A stretch of DNA of 64,000 bases from Dactylorhiza incarnata (GCA_033032865.1 JAWHQI010000005.1:13168001-13232000), one strand, 5' to 3'; shown: positions 10,354 to 21,877, numbered from the stretch's first letter. The notes: a model not told the origin generated them from the letters alone. Numbers and translations: made by a program.

Positions 10354-11954
10354 CCCTGTAAATGACTAATTTGTCTGCTCATCTGAGCCACCAGTGTGGT
10401 AGGTTCAGTGTTGACATCCTTAGTCACTTTGAGATCAATAATTTCCTGGGCTTGCCTCTTGGCAAGCTTCTTGCTCTTCTTCAGAGCCTCCAAAAGAACA
10501 CCATATTTATCAATCAATTGATTGAGTTCTTCCTCAGCATCCATGCCCCTTCCATCAATTGATGAAGGTGCAACAGATTCTGGACTAGTCTCATAATCAG
10601 AAAATTAAGTGGAATGAGATAGTACCTGAACCTTGTCAGAAGCATTCTGACTCCCTTCCTCATCAGTGAAGGCCATAAGGCGTAGCTGAATGGTGTCTTC
10701 TTCATCCTCCTCTTCATCACTATCTGAGTATGAAAGAGGGGCCCTGATTCCAACCTTTGCAGCTGAATTGTCTTCATCCTCTTCTGCTGCATATAGCCCA
10801 ATGTTGGCTTCTTCTTCATGGTCTGAACTTGATGTTGAAGGATCAGACTCACTCCAGCTTCTTTCTTTCTTTGCTAGGAGTGACTTTTCTCCCTTCCTAT
10901 CCTTGTGGTGATGATGCTTTGTTTCACCACTATCCTTTCTTTTGACTGGACAGTCAGCTATGACATGTCCAGGCTTGCTGCAGCTATAACAGATTATATT
11001 ATTAGTAGAATGTTTACTGGGTTTTGAATCATACATGTCACCCTTTGGGTGCAGTCTTTCAGATCTGTTGCTGTTCTTTTTGTAGTGTGATGATGAGGAG
11101 GGCATGTTCCTCCATGGCTTCCTCTACATCATCCTCTTAAACTACCTAGAGAAGGCAGCAAATTCTTCATCAGAGGAAGAGCCTCCTGAGGTGCTGACTT
11201 CAGGTTCAGCTCTTCTCCTTGGAGGAGACACTATCCTCCCTTTGCTTCTCTTGGAGCTGTCAGCTTGAGAGCTACAGAATTCTCCATTGCTTTTTTCCTT
11301 TGAAGAGGTGTCCTCTTCCTTCCTTGCAGACAGCTGCATTTCATAGGAAAGCAGCTTGCCAAATAGAGTGTGAGTTGGGGTCTCACCAAGCTTGGCCACT
11401 TCCCTGATGGCACATATCTTTGTGTCCCAGTCTCTTGTGAGAGATCTAAGGAACTTGTCATTCAGCTCATAGTTGGTGAAAGCCCACTCATAGGTTCTCA
11501 GCTCATTGACTATTCTGAAGAACCTCTCATAGCACATGGATATGCTTTCCTGGCTCTGCTACCTGAAGGCTTCATACTCTTGATTTAGGAGTGACTTCCT
11601 GTCATCCCTAACTTCAGTTGTCCCTTCCATATATACTATTAGAGTATCCCATATTTCCTTGGCAGAAGTGCAGTGTACAAAGTTTTGAAAGGTGGAATCA
11701 TCAATAGCATTGACAATGATGTTCTGGGCCCTCTTGTCCATGGTGAACAACTCAAGTTCATCCTTGGTCAGATCTTTGAATAGTTTGGCCACTCTTCTTG
11801 TTGGATCAATAGTGGATGCAGTGTGAAAGGTGAAAGGTCCTTCTTCAACTGTAATGAAGATCCTTGAATCAGATGCTTCCATAAACAACCTGATCCTTTG
11901 CTTCCATATGCCAAAATTCTCTTTATTGCATATGGGCAACTTCATGGACCTCAT
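10354..11954 (-). pseudogene. TE2 gag, N-terminal part (copia gag)
   Basis: The minus-strand frame opens with MRSMKLPICNKENFGIWKQR at 11954, a copia-gag N-terminus. A UBN2-type gag core follows (KEIWDTL, then FRIVNELRTYEW and LNDKFLRSLTRDWDTK), then a CCHC knuckle CYSCSKPGHVIADC near 10970, an acidic Ser-rich part and a coiled coil (LNQLIDKYGVLLEALKK). In-frame stops occur at about 11556 and near 11140, so it is decayed. The frame then passes through the TE3 target site into the part at 2816-3723. This would be the capsid/nucleocapsid protein of TE2. Confidence 0.82.
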
Positions 11955-12046
11955 TTCCTTTTACAATCCACTGGAGGCCATTGGGATTTGACTAGACTAA
12001 ACCTTGTAGGATCTGGTCAGACTGTTAAGTGCTTTTTGACCAACCT

Positions 12047-12059
12047 CCCTCTGATACCA
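12047..12059 (-). other. tRNA-iMet primer binding site of TE2
   Basis: Minus strand TGGTATCAGAGGG, two bases inside the LTR end. The first eleven bases match the complement of the initiator tRNA-Met 3' end, the usual copia primer. Confidence 0.88.
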
Positions 12060-12299
12060 CTTGAAAGAATATAAGGTTTGTAGTCTAAGTCACCTAGAGT
12101 GGGGGTGAATAGGTCTTTTAAATTTTACTTGATTAGCTTTAGTTGTTTTCAGAGTTGGTTCAAGCAAATCAGCAAACACAGAAAGCACACAATAATTTAT
12201 AGTGGTTCCCCAAAGACAGTGTGTCTATGGGTAGTCCACTTTCCCCCTCCACCCTTCTAACAGTGTGTTAGACAGGGCCAACTTCTCCAAACTCGGCTC

Positions 12300-12690
12300 A
12301 AAGAGCTTACAACACAAGTTCCTCAGAACTTCTCAGATCAAGAATGATCCTACCTCGGGACACAAGTCCCTACAACTAAGAGCTATCACCAGCTCCTACC
12401 TCAGGCACAGCTGCCCTACAAACTCAGAGGATAACACCTCCTACAGCTCAAACAATAATGTCCTACAACTCAGACCTCTCCCAGGTCCTACCACTCAGAG
12501 GACTCCTCCTCCTACATCTCAGACCAGCTCCTGGTCCTACCTCAGGCTGTTAAGCCCTACCTCAGATCTGCTCCAGATCCTACACTCAGGCCTTCAGCCC
12601 TACAGCTCAGAACCCTCAGGTTCCTAACAACTCAGACCAAATGGTCTTACAGCTCAGGAAAGATGCCCTACAGATAAATGATTTAGAAAT
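12300..12690 (-). repeat. Degenerate short repeats in TE2 R/U5
   Basis: About 390 bp built of irregular 20-35 bp units around CCTACAACTCAG / CCTACCTCAGG. The units drift in length and sequence, so this is an eroded minisatellite inside the LTR, downstream of its TATA box. Confidence 0.65.
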
Positions 12691-12980
12691 TTATTCTACA
12701 GTAGAGGTACTCTCCTGTAGATCCTGCACTGACTGTGCTTCCAGTTGCTGAAGATGTTGATTACAACAACTAACTTGATCTTCCTCTTCGACAGAGTGAT
12801 GGAAGATCACCTTGCTCCTTCTTGCAAAGGAGCTCACTTTCTTTCTCTGTTATATTCTTCTTCTTGTTCAGTGAGCAGGAGGAAGAAGACGAGAGCTTCA
12901 GCCGTCAATGTAACAGTTGATCTGTTCTTCACACAACGGATGATCGGGGTAGTTGGTTTCAAATGTTCCCTAACACTTCC

Positions 12981-13525
12981 TTTTATACATCTCTGATCTT
13001 CAACGGCTCTTAGCTGATCTGCTGAGAGGTATGGGAGAAGCTGGTGAACCCCACACAGCTATCCTGCAACTAGTCCTAGCCGCAGATCCCGCCGCCCTAC
13101 TTTTCCGTAGAGAAGGACTGCGCTCGACGAACGTGGAACACTCTACATCCGACGAACCAACTGTCCCCTGCGATCGACGATCTTGCCAGCTCAGTGCTCG
13201 ACAAACTTGCCTTGTGTGTCTCCTCAGCAGATCCGCTGAGACGGCTCCTCGTCTCAGCGTTTGTCGAACGGCGTTCAGTGTTCGACGATCTTGCCTAGTG
13301 TGTCTTCTCAGCGGCTTCAGCTTTGATCTCGTCTCAGCAGTCGACGAACGACATTCAGCATTCGATGAATGTCGAGCCCAGTTCGACGACCACGCTGATT
13401 CTCAGCGTATAATGAACTTCTCAGCGGAGGCACCTTCTTCTCAGCGGATATGCTGAGACGGCTCCTCGTCTCAGCGGTTTTGCCCCCCTCGTCTCAGCGG
13501 TTCGGCTGAGACAAAACTTCATCTT
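12981..13525 (-). promoter_or_regulatory. U3 motif array plus TATA of TE2 LTR
   Basis: On the minus strand a TATAAAA box (12981-12987) is preceded by a 13110-13525 array of CCGCTGAGACG / CGTCTCAGCGG motifs with interspersed TCGACGAA (13124-13131, 13341-13348). Same array-before-TATA layout as the other families in the window. Confidence 0.65.
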
Positions 13526-13690
13526 TTGGAAGATGATTTCTCCACATCTAAGGGCATGTTTGGCCTTTCTTTTGAGTCACCTGCACCTGTATATCTTACA
13601 CAAGTAAAGCTCATCAAATACAATATGTCCTTAGCATTGAGAGTGATGCCTCTTCAAATCAAGGTATTATTGAGGTCAATATACCCAACA

Positions 13691-13852
13691 ATCTTTCTAC
13701 TTTATTTCTCTGTGATGTATGGTTGGCCTGGATGTGAATTTGTCGGCAGAATCGGCGTCTTGTAGTGGTGACCTTCCCGAGAGATGGAGTCACTGCAAGG
13801 CGGCGGTTCTGGGCATAAGACCCGAAGGAAATGAAAAAAATGGGGTCTTACA
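13691..13852 (+). repeat. 3' end of the TE4 5' LTR
   Basis: Only the last 162 bp remain, ending GGGGTCTTACA right before the primer site; the rest was separated by the TE2 insertion and lies outside the window. Confidence 0.7.
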
Positions 13853-13854
13853 AC

Positions 13855-13866
13855 TGGTATCAGAGC
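13855..13866 (+). other. tRNA-iMet primer binding site of TE4
   Basis: TGGTATCAGAGC, two bases after the LTR end, complementary to the initiator tRNA-Met 3' end. Confidence 0.88.
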
Positions 13867-14052
13867 ACATCCCAGGTCACTAAGAAATAAGAAGTCCATA
13901 ACCCTCAGGTCACCCCGCGCAAGCTTAGTTTGCGGACAAACTAGCAATGGAAGAAATGGTGTGCTCATAAGGGAAATCACATGCAACAGTCCAGTCTTAC
14001 CTATATTTTGGACCAATCCTCTTACAAGTTAACTTTTCTTATGTAGCCTTTG

Positions 14053-14346
14053 ATGATCCCTGCCCCTCAGCAGGGAACACCTCAGGCTCTGCCTGTCATT
14101 CCACCCTCGCCGGTTCCTACTCCATTTGAGCAATCGGAGATGGGACAAGTTCTGACGGCGCTCTTGGAGGCTTTCAGAACAAAGCAAGCCCCGACTCAGC
14201 AGCCAAATCCTAGGTCAAATTGGCTGAGTGACTTTTGAGGCCTCTCCCCTGGGTCATACATCGGGACGGTGTCAGCGGTGCAGACAGAGGAATGGCTAGA
14301 TATCATCTACGAGATGTTGATAGGGATACGATGTCCGACGGATATG
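14053..14346 (+). pseudogene. TE4 gag, N-terminal fragment
   Basis: An N-terminal Pro/Gln-rich stretch leads to an in-frame TGA at 14236, after which the frame continues with EEWLDIIYEMLIGIRCP, the start of a retrotransposon gag core (compare the EEW...F..LRCP pattern of chromovirus gags). It stops at the GTTGT target site of TE5 and continues at 42219. It would be the capsid part of the particle; non-functional here. Confidence 0.75.
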
Positions 14347-14351
14347 GTTGT

Positions 14352-15394
14352 TGTTTGATCGATAGGCGCCCTTAGAGGGGGTGAATAAGGGAATAAAAAT
14401 TCTTTTTATAAAATTAAGAAATTTACTAAATTGTTTACAAATAAATAAGAGTGAAATAACAATTTAGCTCAAAATAATTTGCAATATAGGAATTAACGCC
14501 AAATGAAAGGAATCAAGTAAACAAAAATAGAGACATGATTGTATTATATAAAAAAGGTGTTTACATAAATTTGATTTCAATATCGCTAGAAATCGGTGGC
14601 GTACAAATAGAAATACATTTTTCCTTTTCTATACCGGCTCGTATCCCCACAAACCGGTTGGTTTTAGCCTATCCTTCCCCGGATATGCCCTCAAGCCGCT
14701 CTAGCCAATCCTTCACCGGATATGGCCTTGAGCACCCCCTAGATCTAATCACCTAGACCTAGTCGCCAACACACACATTGAATTCCCCCTAAGCCGCGCA
14801 AGGACCTAGTTGCCAACACAATGTGATTTACCTATAAAAATACACAATAAAGAAATAATACAAAAAAAACTCCATCTATGAGATTATCTGGAGTTGTTGA
14901 TGAAGGACCGTTGTAGCATAAGCGAGGCTGAAGCGATCGTTCTTCAGATGTAGCGTGATGGTTTCCTTATCCAGAAATCTTCTTTAGCTTTGAGTGGGAG
15001 ATGACTTTTTGGTAGAGTAACAGCTCTTGAAATTTGGCACAGGAATTCTCTTTGGGATAAGTTTTTCAAAACGAGAGAGAAAGCTCCATTTTATAAAACT
15101 TGGAGTTAGCGCATGCGGTAGCTCCTAGCGCCTGCGGTAGAGATCGTGTAGAGGCAGTTACGAAGCTGTCGCGGCGTGGCGTTGTGTCACGAGCTGGAGC
15201 TAGCGCTACCGCCTGCAGTATCGATTAGCGCTGGCTGTAGTGCTCCTTTCATAGAATTTGATTCCAAGCTGCTTTCTACCTGTGGAGTATTGCACCTATA
15301 GTTCCTGCACACTATAAACACACGACAAGCAAGATCAAATACAATATGGGATTTGTTATTCTCAAACAAAGGGATGTGACACACATGTCCAACA
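14352..15394 (-). repeat. 3' LTR of TE5 (1043 bp)
   Basis: Minus strand TGTTGGACATGTGTGTC... to ...CGATCAAACA (usual end CCAACA, one base changed). Preceded on the minus strand by the polypurine tract AAAAGGGGGAGAT. Homologous to the 5' LTR pieces and to the TE11 LTR. Confidence 0.92.
15089..15245 (-). promoter_or_regulatory. U3 motif array and TATA of TE5 3' LTR
   Basis: A minus-strand TATAAAA box (15089-15095) lies next to an array (15105-15245) of AGCGCCTGCGGTAGC-like motifs and their complements. The 5' LTR copy is at 41892-42065, and TE11 has an expanded version (61115-61455). Confidence 0.65.
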
Positions 15395-15670
15395 ATCTCC
15401 CCCTTTTGATAATAACAAATCCTCTTAGCAAGAAATCAACAATGGTGTTTATAGTATATGATAAGCGAGACAATAGTGCATACTATAGTATATGATAAGC
15501 ATGAGAATTGTGCATACTCCCCCTATCTTAATGCTCCCCCTACATTAATGCAATTTATGTTTTACTCCCCATTAATGATAGATTACATGAATTAGTCTCC
15601 CCTTAATCTTCTAGATTTCTCTTATTGATTTCTTCAATTAATCTCCCCCTTTGGGTATTATAAAAAGAAG
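15395..15670 (-). other. Polypurine tract of TE5 with several upstream PPT-like copies
   Basis: Minus strand AAAAGGGGGAGAT (15395-15407) abuts the LTR. Similar GGGGGAG tracts recur at about 15523, 15534, 15565, 15596 and 15644. TATAGTATATGATAAGC is repeated at about 15440 and 15482. Confidence 0.75.
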
Positions 15671-17271
15671 GTGGGGTAAGGGAAGTAAGGAGGCATTTTT
15701 TAGGAATTATAAATCACGATCGAGCTTTTGTAATATATGTAATGATAAAGAGTTTAAGCATAGTTTATAAGATATTTCAAATAAATAAATAAGAGTTTTA
15801 AGCAAGCAGAAGATTATAAGAAACATCTTTTTGTAAGCATGAAAATCATAAGTATAAATATGAGTTTAAGTTCAAAATGTAAAGATGTTTTAACCTTTTT
15901 GAAATCTCACAGTTTTACATAAAGTTACCAAACATTAATGATATCAAAAAGAGATTATACTACAATGTTACTTAATTTCAAGTTTAAGAGATACCAAATA
16001 TTGTAGAGATCATGCTAGGTTATCTAGTGCATTTCTTGTAGAAAGAGTAGTATAGATAAAGCATTAGAATCCAATACTCATGAGAAGAAGTGTTATGAAA
16101 GATAATGATGTGAACATAAGTGTATTTTGAGCAATGTTAACAAATGATGTAAATCACAAAATACAAGACATATGTAGTGTAAAGTGCATAATAAAACACA
16201 AGTATATTAACTTTCACACACTTTAATGCACATATATTTTTTTTGGAAAAAGTGGTGTAAAAAACTAAGGTTTGCACAAGACACTTTACTATTCTTTCCA
16301 AGTAGTACTTGGTGGAGTTATATTTGTCTATATTTTTGTTCATTTTTGTGAGACAACATTCTCCAAATACACTTGTTTTGCAAACCCAACATAATTTTTT
16401 AAACTCAACCACTTTTCTTAATTTCTTAAGTGCAATTCAAATGTAGTGTAGGTAATAAACTTATGCAAGTTTTAATTCATTATACAATTACAATACACAA
16501 GCAAGCATTTTTAGATTTAAACACACATGTAGATTACCAAAATAAGTGAGTGAAAAGTTATCATTATCAATCACAAAACATTTACTCATACTTAGAGGCA
16601 TGCTAAGCATGGTTCTACACATATTTTTCAATACAATTGCTGCACCTAATTAGATATTTCAAAGCATGATAAACAAAACAATGTTCATAGTAATTTGAAG
16701 GAATAAGTTTTAATATTGTAAATAATTCTAAATAATATAATTCATACATGCTTGATATTAATAATAAAGATCATACAGTTTTTTTTCTGAAATTTTTAAT
16801 GAAAGAAAAAAATAGAAAAAACAAAAACATATTTTTGTATTTTTTATTTTTGAAATTTTTAGTTGATTTTCCATAATATTAAAAAAACAAAAATAACAAA
16901 TGTCAGAAATACAAAACTAAATAGTACATATAAACTAGCATATTTGTATAGATTTTTAGAAATAAAAAAAAAATAGAAAAATTGAAGACTCACGCTAGCG
17001 CTAGCGCGACAAACAGTGAGTGAAATATTGAGAATTTTAAAAGTATGTTTATTTTATATTTATTAAGAGTCTTAAGAGTAGTCTTATGCAGAAACTTTAT
17101 AATTTTTGGAGATGTCTTGATTGCTCAAATTGCATAAAACTTTAGCATTTTTTTATATAACTCATCCTAAGATGTCTAAGACTCCTAATTCCAACCTTAA
17201 CATTTGAAACCTTGCATCGGGAAGAGGTTTAGTGAAAATATCAGCAAGTTGAGAGTCCGTGCCAATGAAAC
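15671..17271 (-). other. TE5 3' untranslated region
   Basis: About 1.6 kb of A+T-rich DNA with no conserved coding frame; homologous stretches occur in the TE11 3' region. A GCTAGCGCTAGCGCGAC motif at 16991-17010 resembles the LTR motif array. Confidence 0.75.
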
Positions 17272-18771
17272 TTATTCTAATTTTTTCCTTTTAATGTGAT
17301 CCCTTATGAAATGATGTCGTACATCTATATGATTGGATCTATAAGGGTGTACCAGATTATTTGTAAGGTCAATGGCACTTTTGTTGTCACATTTTAATTC
17401 AATATGTTTTAGATGAAAAATAAAGTCCTCTAGAGTTTGGTTCATCCATAGTGCTTGTACACAACAACTCCCTAGTGCAATGTATTCGGCCTCCGTGGTG
17501 GAGAGTGCAACCAAATTTTGTTTCCGACTAGACCATGCAACTAATGAAGGTCCTAGAAAATGGCAAGTACCGCTAGTGCTTTTTCTATCAAGTGAGCATC
17601 CGACGTAGTCCGAATAGGAATAGCCGTGAAGTGTAAATGAATTATTGTGCGGGTACCATAATCCTAATCTGATTGATCCAATTAAATATCTAAAAATACA
17701 TTTTACCGCTTTTAAATGAAATTCTTTTGGAATGGCTTGAAATCGAGCACATAAACATACGACAAACATAATATTGGGTCTAGTTGCACTTAGATAAAGT
17801 AGAGATCCTATCATACCTCTATATAAAGTTTGATCAATTAAAATTCTCGATTCATCTTTTCTTAATTTTAGTGATGCACTAATTGGTGTAGAAGCATGTT
17901 TAAGGTTTTCAAATCCAAAGCGTTTAAGCATATCATGGACATATTTAGATTGACATATAAAAATACCATCATTTCTTTGTGATATTTGAAAACCAAGAAA
18001 ATAAGAAAGTTCTCCTACCAGACTCATTTCAAATTCGTTTTTCATCAATAAAATAACTTCATTACACAACTCTTCATTAGTAGATCCAAAGATTATATCA
18101 TCAACATATATTTGCAAAATAATCATATCATTATTATTGTGCTTAATGAAGAGAGAATTATCGGCACTTCCCATAATATAACCGTGCTTTAATAAAAATG
18201 ATGTATGTCTTTCATACCATGCACGTGGCGCTTGTTTTAAACCATAAAGCGCTTTTTCTTGTTTATAAACAAGATTGGGAAATTTTTCAATAATAAAACC
18301 GGGGGCTTGTTCAACATAAACTTCTTCTTTTACAAACCCGTTTAGAAAAGCACTTTTTACATCCATTTGAAATAATTTTAACCTTTTAAAGTGTGCAAAT
18401 GCTAGAAAAATTTGTATAGATTCCAATCTAGCAACGGGTGCAAAAGTTTCAACAAAATTTATCCCCTCGATTTGTGAATATCCTTGTGCTACTAAGCATG
18501 CCTTATTTCTAGTGATTTTATTCTCACCATCTAATTTATTTTTAAAAATCCATTTTACACCTACAACTGGGTAATTAGATGGTCTTTCTACTAATTTCCA
18601 AACATTATGTCGCTCAAATTGTTCTAACTCTTCATTCATAGCCAAAAACCAAAATTCATCATTTAAAGCGGTAGAAACAGTTTTTGGTTCTATTTCGGAA
18701 ACAAAACATATATTTGAATAAGATTCATGAAGAGAAGAGCGAGTTCTTACCCCCAATAGATGGTTCGCCAA
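17272..18771 (-). pseudogene. TE5 reverse transcriptase and RNase H (copia pol, about 499 aa)
   Basis: A long minus-strand open frame. It starts in the integrase C-terminal region, then has RT motifs [45 protein letters not shown] and the catalytic LQIYVDDIIFGS (about residues 215-227; YVDD intact). RNase H follows, with DRKSTSGTCHFLG and STTEAEYIALGSCC near residues 400-430. A frameshift just before the expected end leaves the terminus short. RT copies element RNA to DNA and RNase H removes the template in the particle. This frame is the best kept of TE5, but the upstream domains are broken. Confidence 0.9.
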
Positions 18772-19696
18772 TTATTAGCTCTCGTGGATGATCCTTTGTA
18801 AATTGCAGGGCGCCTGGAGGCACATAATCATCTTCCTTGGCCTCCTCTTTCTCTTCTTTGGAAGGTTCCTCATTATCATGATCCAAAGGTTGTAAGAGAT
18901 CATCCTCGTTGCCTGCGGAAAGTCTTTCTATACAAGGAACAAGCTCATCAAATTTTATATTAATTGACTCTTCAACTATACTAGTTCTTTTATTAAAAAT
19001 TTTATAGGCTTTATTAGTTGAAGAGTACACAAGAAAAGTTCCTTCATCGCATTTTTTCATCAAACTTCCCAAGTTATATTTAGTATTTAAAATAAAATAT
19101 TTACAACCAAACACTTTGAAATAAGATACGTTAGGCTTCTTTTGAAAATAAAGTTCATATGGTGTGTGATTAAGAGATGGGCGAAGCATGATTCTATCCA
19201 TAACATAACATGATGTATTTATGACTTCGACCCAAAAGGACTTAGGCTATTTATATTCACATAGCATAGTGTGTGCTAGTTCTTGAAGTGTCCTACTTTT
19301 TCTTTCTACAACACCATTTTGTTGTGGTGTGCGTGGTGCGGAGAACTCATGTTTAATGCCTAACATATCACAAAAAGATGTAAACATTTCATTTTCAAAT
19401 TCTCCTCCATGATCCGAGCGAATGCATTTAATTTTTTAATCACTTTAATTTTGACTGCGAGTACATAATTTTGCAAATTCGCAAAACGCATCGGATTTGG
19501 ATGAGAGAAATGGTGTCCAACAATATCTTGAAAAATCATATATTAAAACATATGTATATGATCTACCACCAAGACTTGTGGTGCTAATGGAACCAAAAAG
19601 ATCTATATGAATTAATTGCAAGGGTCTTGTAGTAGAACTAATTTTTTTCCTTTTGAAAGAGGATCTAGTAAATTTACCTTTTGACATGATGAACAA
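18725..19696 (-). pseudogene. TE5 integrase (broken)
   Basis: Minus-strand frames encode an rve-type integrase: IHIDLFGSISTTSLGGRSYTYVLI (first catalytic Asp), [12 protein letters not shown] (second Asp), then [11 protein letters not shown] (catalytic Glu), followed by [31 protein letters not shown] typical of copia integrase. Stops and frameshifts (for example near 19440 and 18780) break it. The enzyme would insert the cDNA into chromosomes. The same region is better preserved in TE11. Confidence 0.87.
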
Positions 19697-20229
19697 AGTG
19701 AAGGTAAAGTTCCATTTAACCTAGGCAATCCTCTAATTAAATCACTTTTGGCAAGTTTTACAATAAGCTTTGTGCTAGCATGTCCTAGCCGTCTATGCCA
19801 AAGTTCAAATTCATCATTTTTAGTGATAAAACATTTTATAGATGATTTAGAAAGATCATGAAAAGAAACTATATAAACATTATGAATTCTTGGTGCAGTT
19901 AGTAAAATATCTTTTGTAGTAGGATTGGATAATTTGCATAAATTAGTGGAAGATTCAAATAAAATATCTAATCCTTTATCGCATAATTGGATAATAGAAA
20001 TTACATTGTGTTTTAGCCCTTTCACATAAAGAACATTAGATATCGTAAAGGATTCGTTACCAATTGTACCAATTCTCATGATCCTTCCTTTTCCGTTATC
20101 GCCAAATATCACGATCCCTCCCTTCTTCTTTTTTAGGCTAAGGAACTTTGCTTTATTGCCTGTCATGTGCTTGGAGCATCCAGAATCCAAGTATCGCACA
20201 TCTTCATTGTCCTTAGCCTTCCTGCACAT
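19690..20229 (-). pseudogene. TE5 aspartic protease and gag-pre-integrase region
   Basis: The retropepsin motif YLDSGCSKHMTGN is near the start, followed by the copia-typical NVLYVKGLKHNVISI and the gag-pre-integrase zinc region FELWHRRLGHASTKLIVKLAKSDLIRGLP ending in CSSCQK (HHCC residues present). A frameshift after this leads into the integrase. The protease would cleave the polyprotein. TE11 has the same block at 55166-55711. Confidence 0.88.
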
Positions 20230-21199
20230 CTAGAAAGAAGATGAGAGTAAAGATCTGGATACCCAAGCGGTACAACTCATTGAATAAGTGGAAGCCTTAG
20301 GTACCCAGATTTGCTTTAAAGTATTTTGTTTTACTTTCCTGCAAGAACTAGATGTGTGACCTAACCTATAATAGTTTGCACATGAAATAAAGGGGGTTGA
20401 GACCCTTTTCTGGAATTTTGTGTTATTCTTGCTGGAAGGAATTAGATTTACAGAAGAAAAAGATTTTGTAAAAGAAAATACTGGATTTTTGTATGAGGTA
20501 CTAGCGCCCGCGTTAGTGGCTAGCATCGGGCGGTAGCCCTCACCTCGATATCTGAGCCCAAATTTTCCAGAACCGTAGCACTGGTTCCCTAAAATCATAT
20601 CCAGTGATTTTTGGCCTATTCCAAATTTTTTAATGGCCACGGTGAGATCAAGAACTTGTCCTTTAAGTGATGAATTTTCTTTCACAAGCACGACACACCT
20701 ATTTTCAAAACCTTTTTTTATTATTCTTAATTTACAAAAAAGAGGCTTCTAATTTCCTTTCCCATTCCCTTCTCTTTTGTAAGAGTTTTGGCATGGGAGA
20801 GGGCTTTAGAAAGAGAATCTTCAATATCTTTTGCCATTTTAATGGAGTGATCACACTCTTGGCAAGAAACCTTTCTTTTTTCTAAAACAATTAATTTTTT
20901 GAAATGCTTTTGATTTTCTTTAATTAGAGATTCATTTTCACGATTCAATAAATTACAATCTTTCATATTTTTATCAAAAGCTTTGCAAGTTTCAAGAATT
21001 TCAATAAAATGTTCATCATAAGTGGGAGGAGTTACCTCAGTGTCGCTAAGAACACTAGTATTGTCGTCGTCGTTTCCATATCCCATGAGGCACATGTTTG
21101 CTTCCTCATCTTCGCTTGATGAAGACCCGCTTGATTCTTCGGAGGAGGAGGATTATCCCATGTTTTATCTTTTAGCACCTTCCCCTTTTCCTTCCCTTT
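20230..21199 (-). pseudogene. TE5 gag, C-terminal part
   Basis: The frame resumes at the TE6 target site (KGKEKGKVLKDKTWD), breaks by a 1-nt shift near 21165, continues as an acidic/coiled-coil segment (NMCLMGYGNDDDNT, then long Lys/Glu helices 20727-21095), and ends with LKQIWVPKASTYS before the protease. A second knuckle reads CANYYRLGHTSSSC, in which the second Cys of the CCHC is replaced by Tyr, so zinc binding should be lost. Large gags with such a C-terminal coiled coil are typical of SIRE elements. Confidence 0.82.
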
Positions 21200-21204
21200 G
21201 TGCG

Positions 21205-21688
21205 TGTTGGTGCCAAAAATGGTACCTCCAAAATTCACACTAAAAGAGGGATGGGAGAAAACTGCGAAGTGCAGGCTACTAAGACGGAAGATGCTGGAAC
21301 AAAAAGAAAACGATCACGAAATGGCGATCACGAAGAAATGAGACCGCTTACACAGGTTGTAAGCTGGAGCCTCGGAGCCAAAAGTCCCTTTTCTGATACC
21401 CCTACCCCTCTATTTATAGACGAGGGGGCTGCCCAAATGGGCAGAACTGAAAACAACGGGCTGCCCGGGGTACAGGAGAGCCGGGGCAGGGAAATGGGGT
21501 ACAAATAACAAAATAAGGAAAACGATCAGACCGCTTAAGCTGGCGGTCTCACACTGCCCTGGCCGCTTGGCACTTAGAAAATTCCAGTCGAGGAGGCAGC
21601 TGGCGATCTGGGCGGTCACCGAAACTGAGACCGCTGAGACCGAAAAATTTGACCAGCAAGAGGAGGTCGCGGGCTTTCCGGACAAACA
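21205..21688 (-). repeat. 3' LTR of TE6
   Basis: 484 bp. Minus-strand TATAAATA at 21411-21418; upstream of it (21523-21650) lies a cluster of GAGACCGC / GCGGTCTC and GCGATC motifs, the U3 array. Confidence 0.93.
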
Positions 21689-21706
21689 TAATCCCCGCAC
21701 ATTTTT
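21689..21706 (-). other. Polypurine tract of TE6
   Basis: Minus strand AAAAATGTGCGGGGATTA directly before the 3' LTR start. Purine-rich but interrupted; assigned by position. Confidence 0.65.
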
Positions 21707-21779
21707 AAGTTGCACCTGGAACTTCGAATATGTAAGCTTTGACCGCTGAGACCGCGACCGTCATAAATGCAGTTTGGTC

Positions 21780-21787
21780 TATAAATA
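21780..21787 (+). promoter_or_regulatory. TATA box of antisense gene 1
   Basis: TATAAATA about 90 bp upstream of the ATG at 21878 on the + strand, between the LTR and the antisense gene. A GCGGTCT motif lies in between (about 21836). Confidence 0.65.
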
Positions 21788-21877
21788 CCGGCTGAAATCT
21801 TCATTCTGCAAGATATTGAGAAATTCCAATCCTTGAGCGGTCTTTGATAATTAGGCAGGTGCGATCTTCTTGCAAAG

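Larger units (their letters stand above)
2788..13690 (-). mobile_element. TE2: Ty1/copia SIRE/Tork-like element, 5' half
   Basis: Minus-strand copia element with 5' LTR (12062-13690), tRNA-iMet primer site and gag. Its gag is interrupted by TE3; taking TE3 and one TTAAC copy out leaves gag in frame. At 2788 the element is cut by TE1, so protease and pol are not in the window. It is itself inserted in TE4's LTR (junction 13690/13691, with ATCTT as the likely target duplication on the visible side). Confidence 0.85.
12062..13690 (-). repeat. 5' LTR of TE2 (1629 bp)
   Basis: Minus strand begins TGTTGGGTATATTG at 13690 and ends ATTCTTTCA at 12062, just before the primer site. TG...CA ends are present. 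The outer boundary at 13690 is inferred from the TGTTGG start typical of this group and from recognisable TE4 LTR sequence beyond it. Confidence 0.75.

Noticed and set aside
10263..10544. A stand-alone 93-codon protein crossing the TE3 boundary
   Set aside because: It is TE2 gag read through the TE3 LTR junction; the true continuation is at 3723.
12265..13456. Open frames in the TE2 LTR
   Set aside because: Arise from the CCTACAACTCAG and CTCAGCGG repeats; no Met-initiated conserved protein.
21205..21688. TE6 as a + strand element
   Set aside because: TG...CA ends allow either reading, but gag, protease, pol and the LTR TATA box all point to the minus strand.
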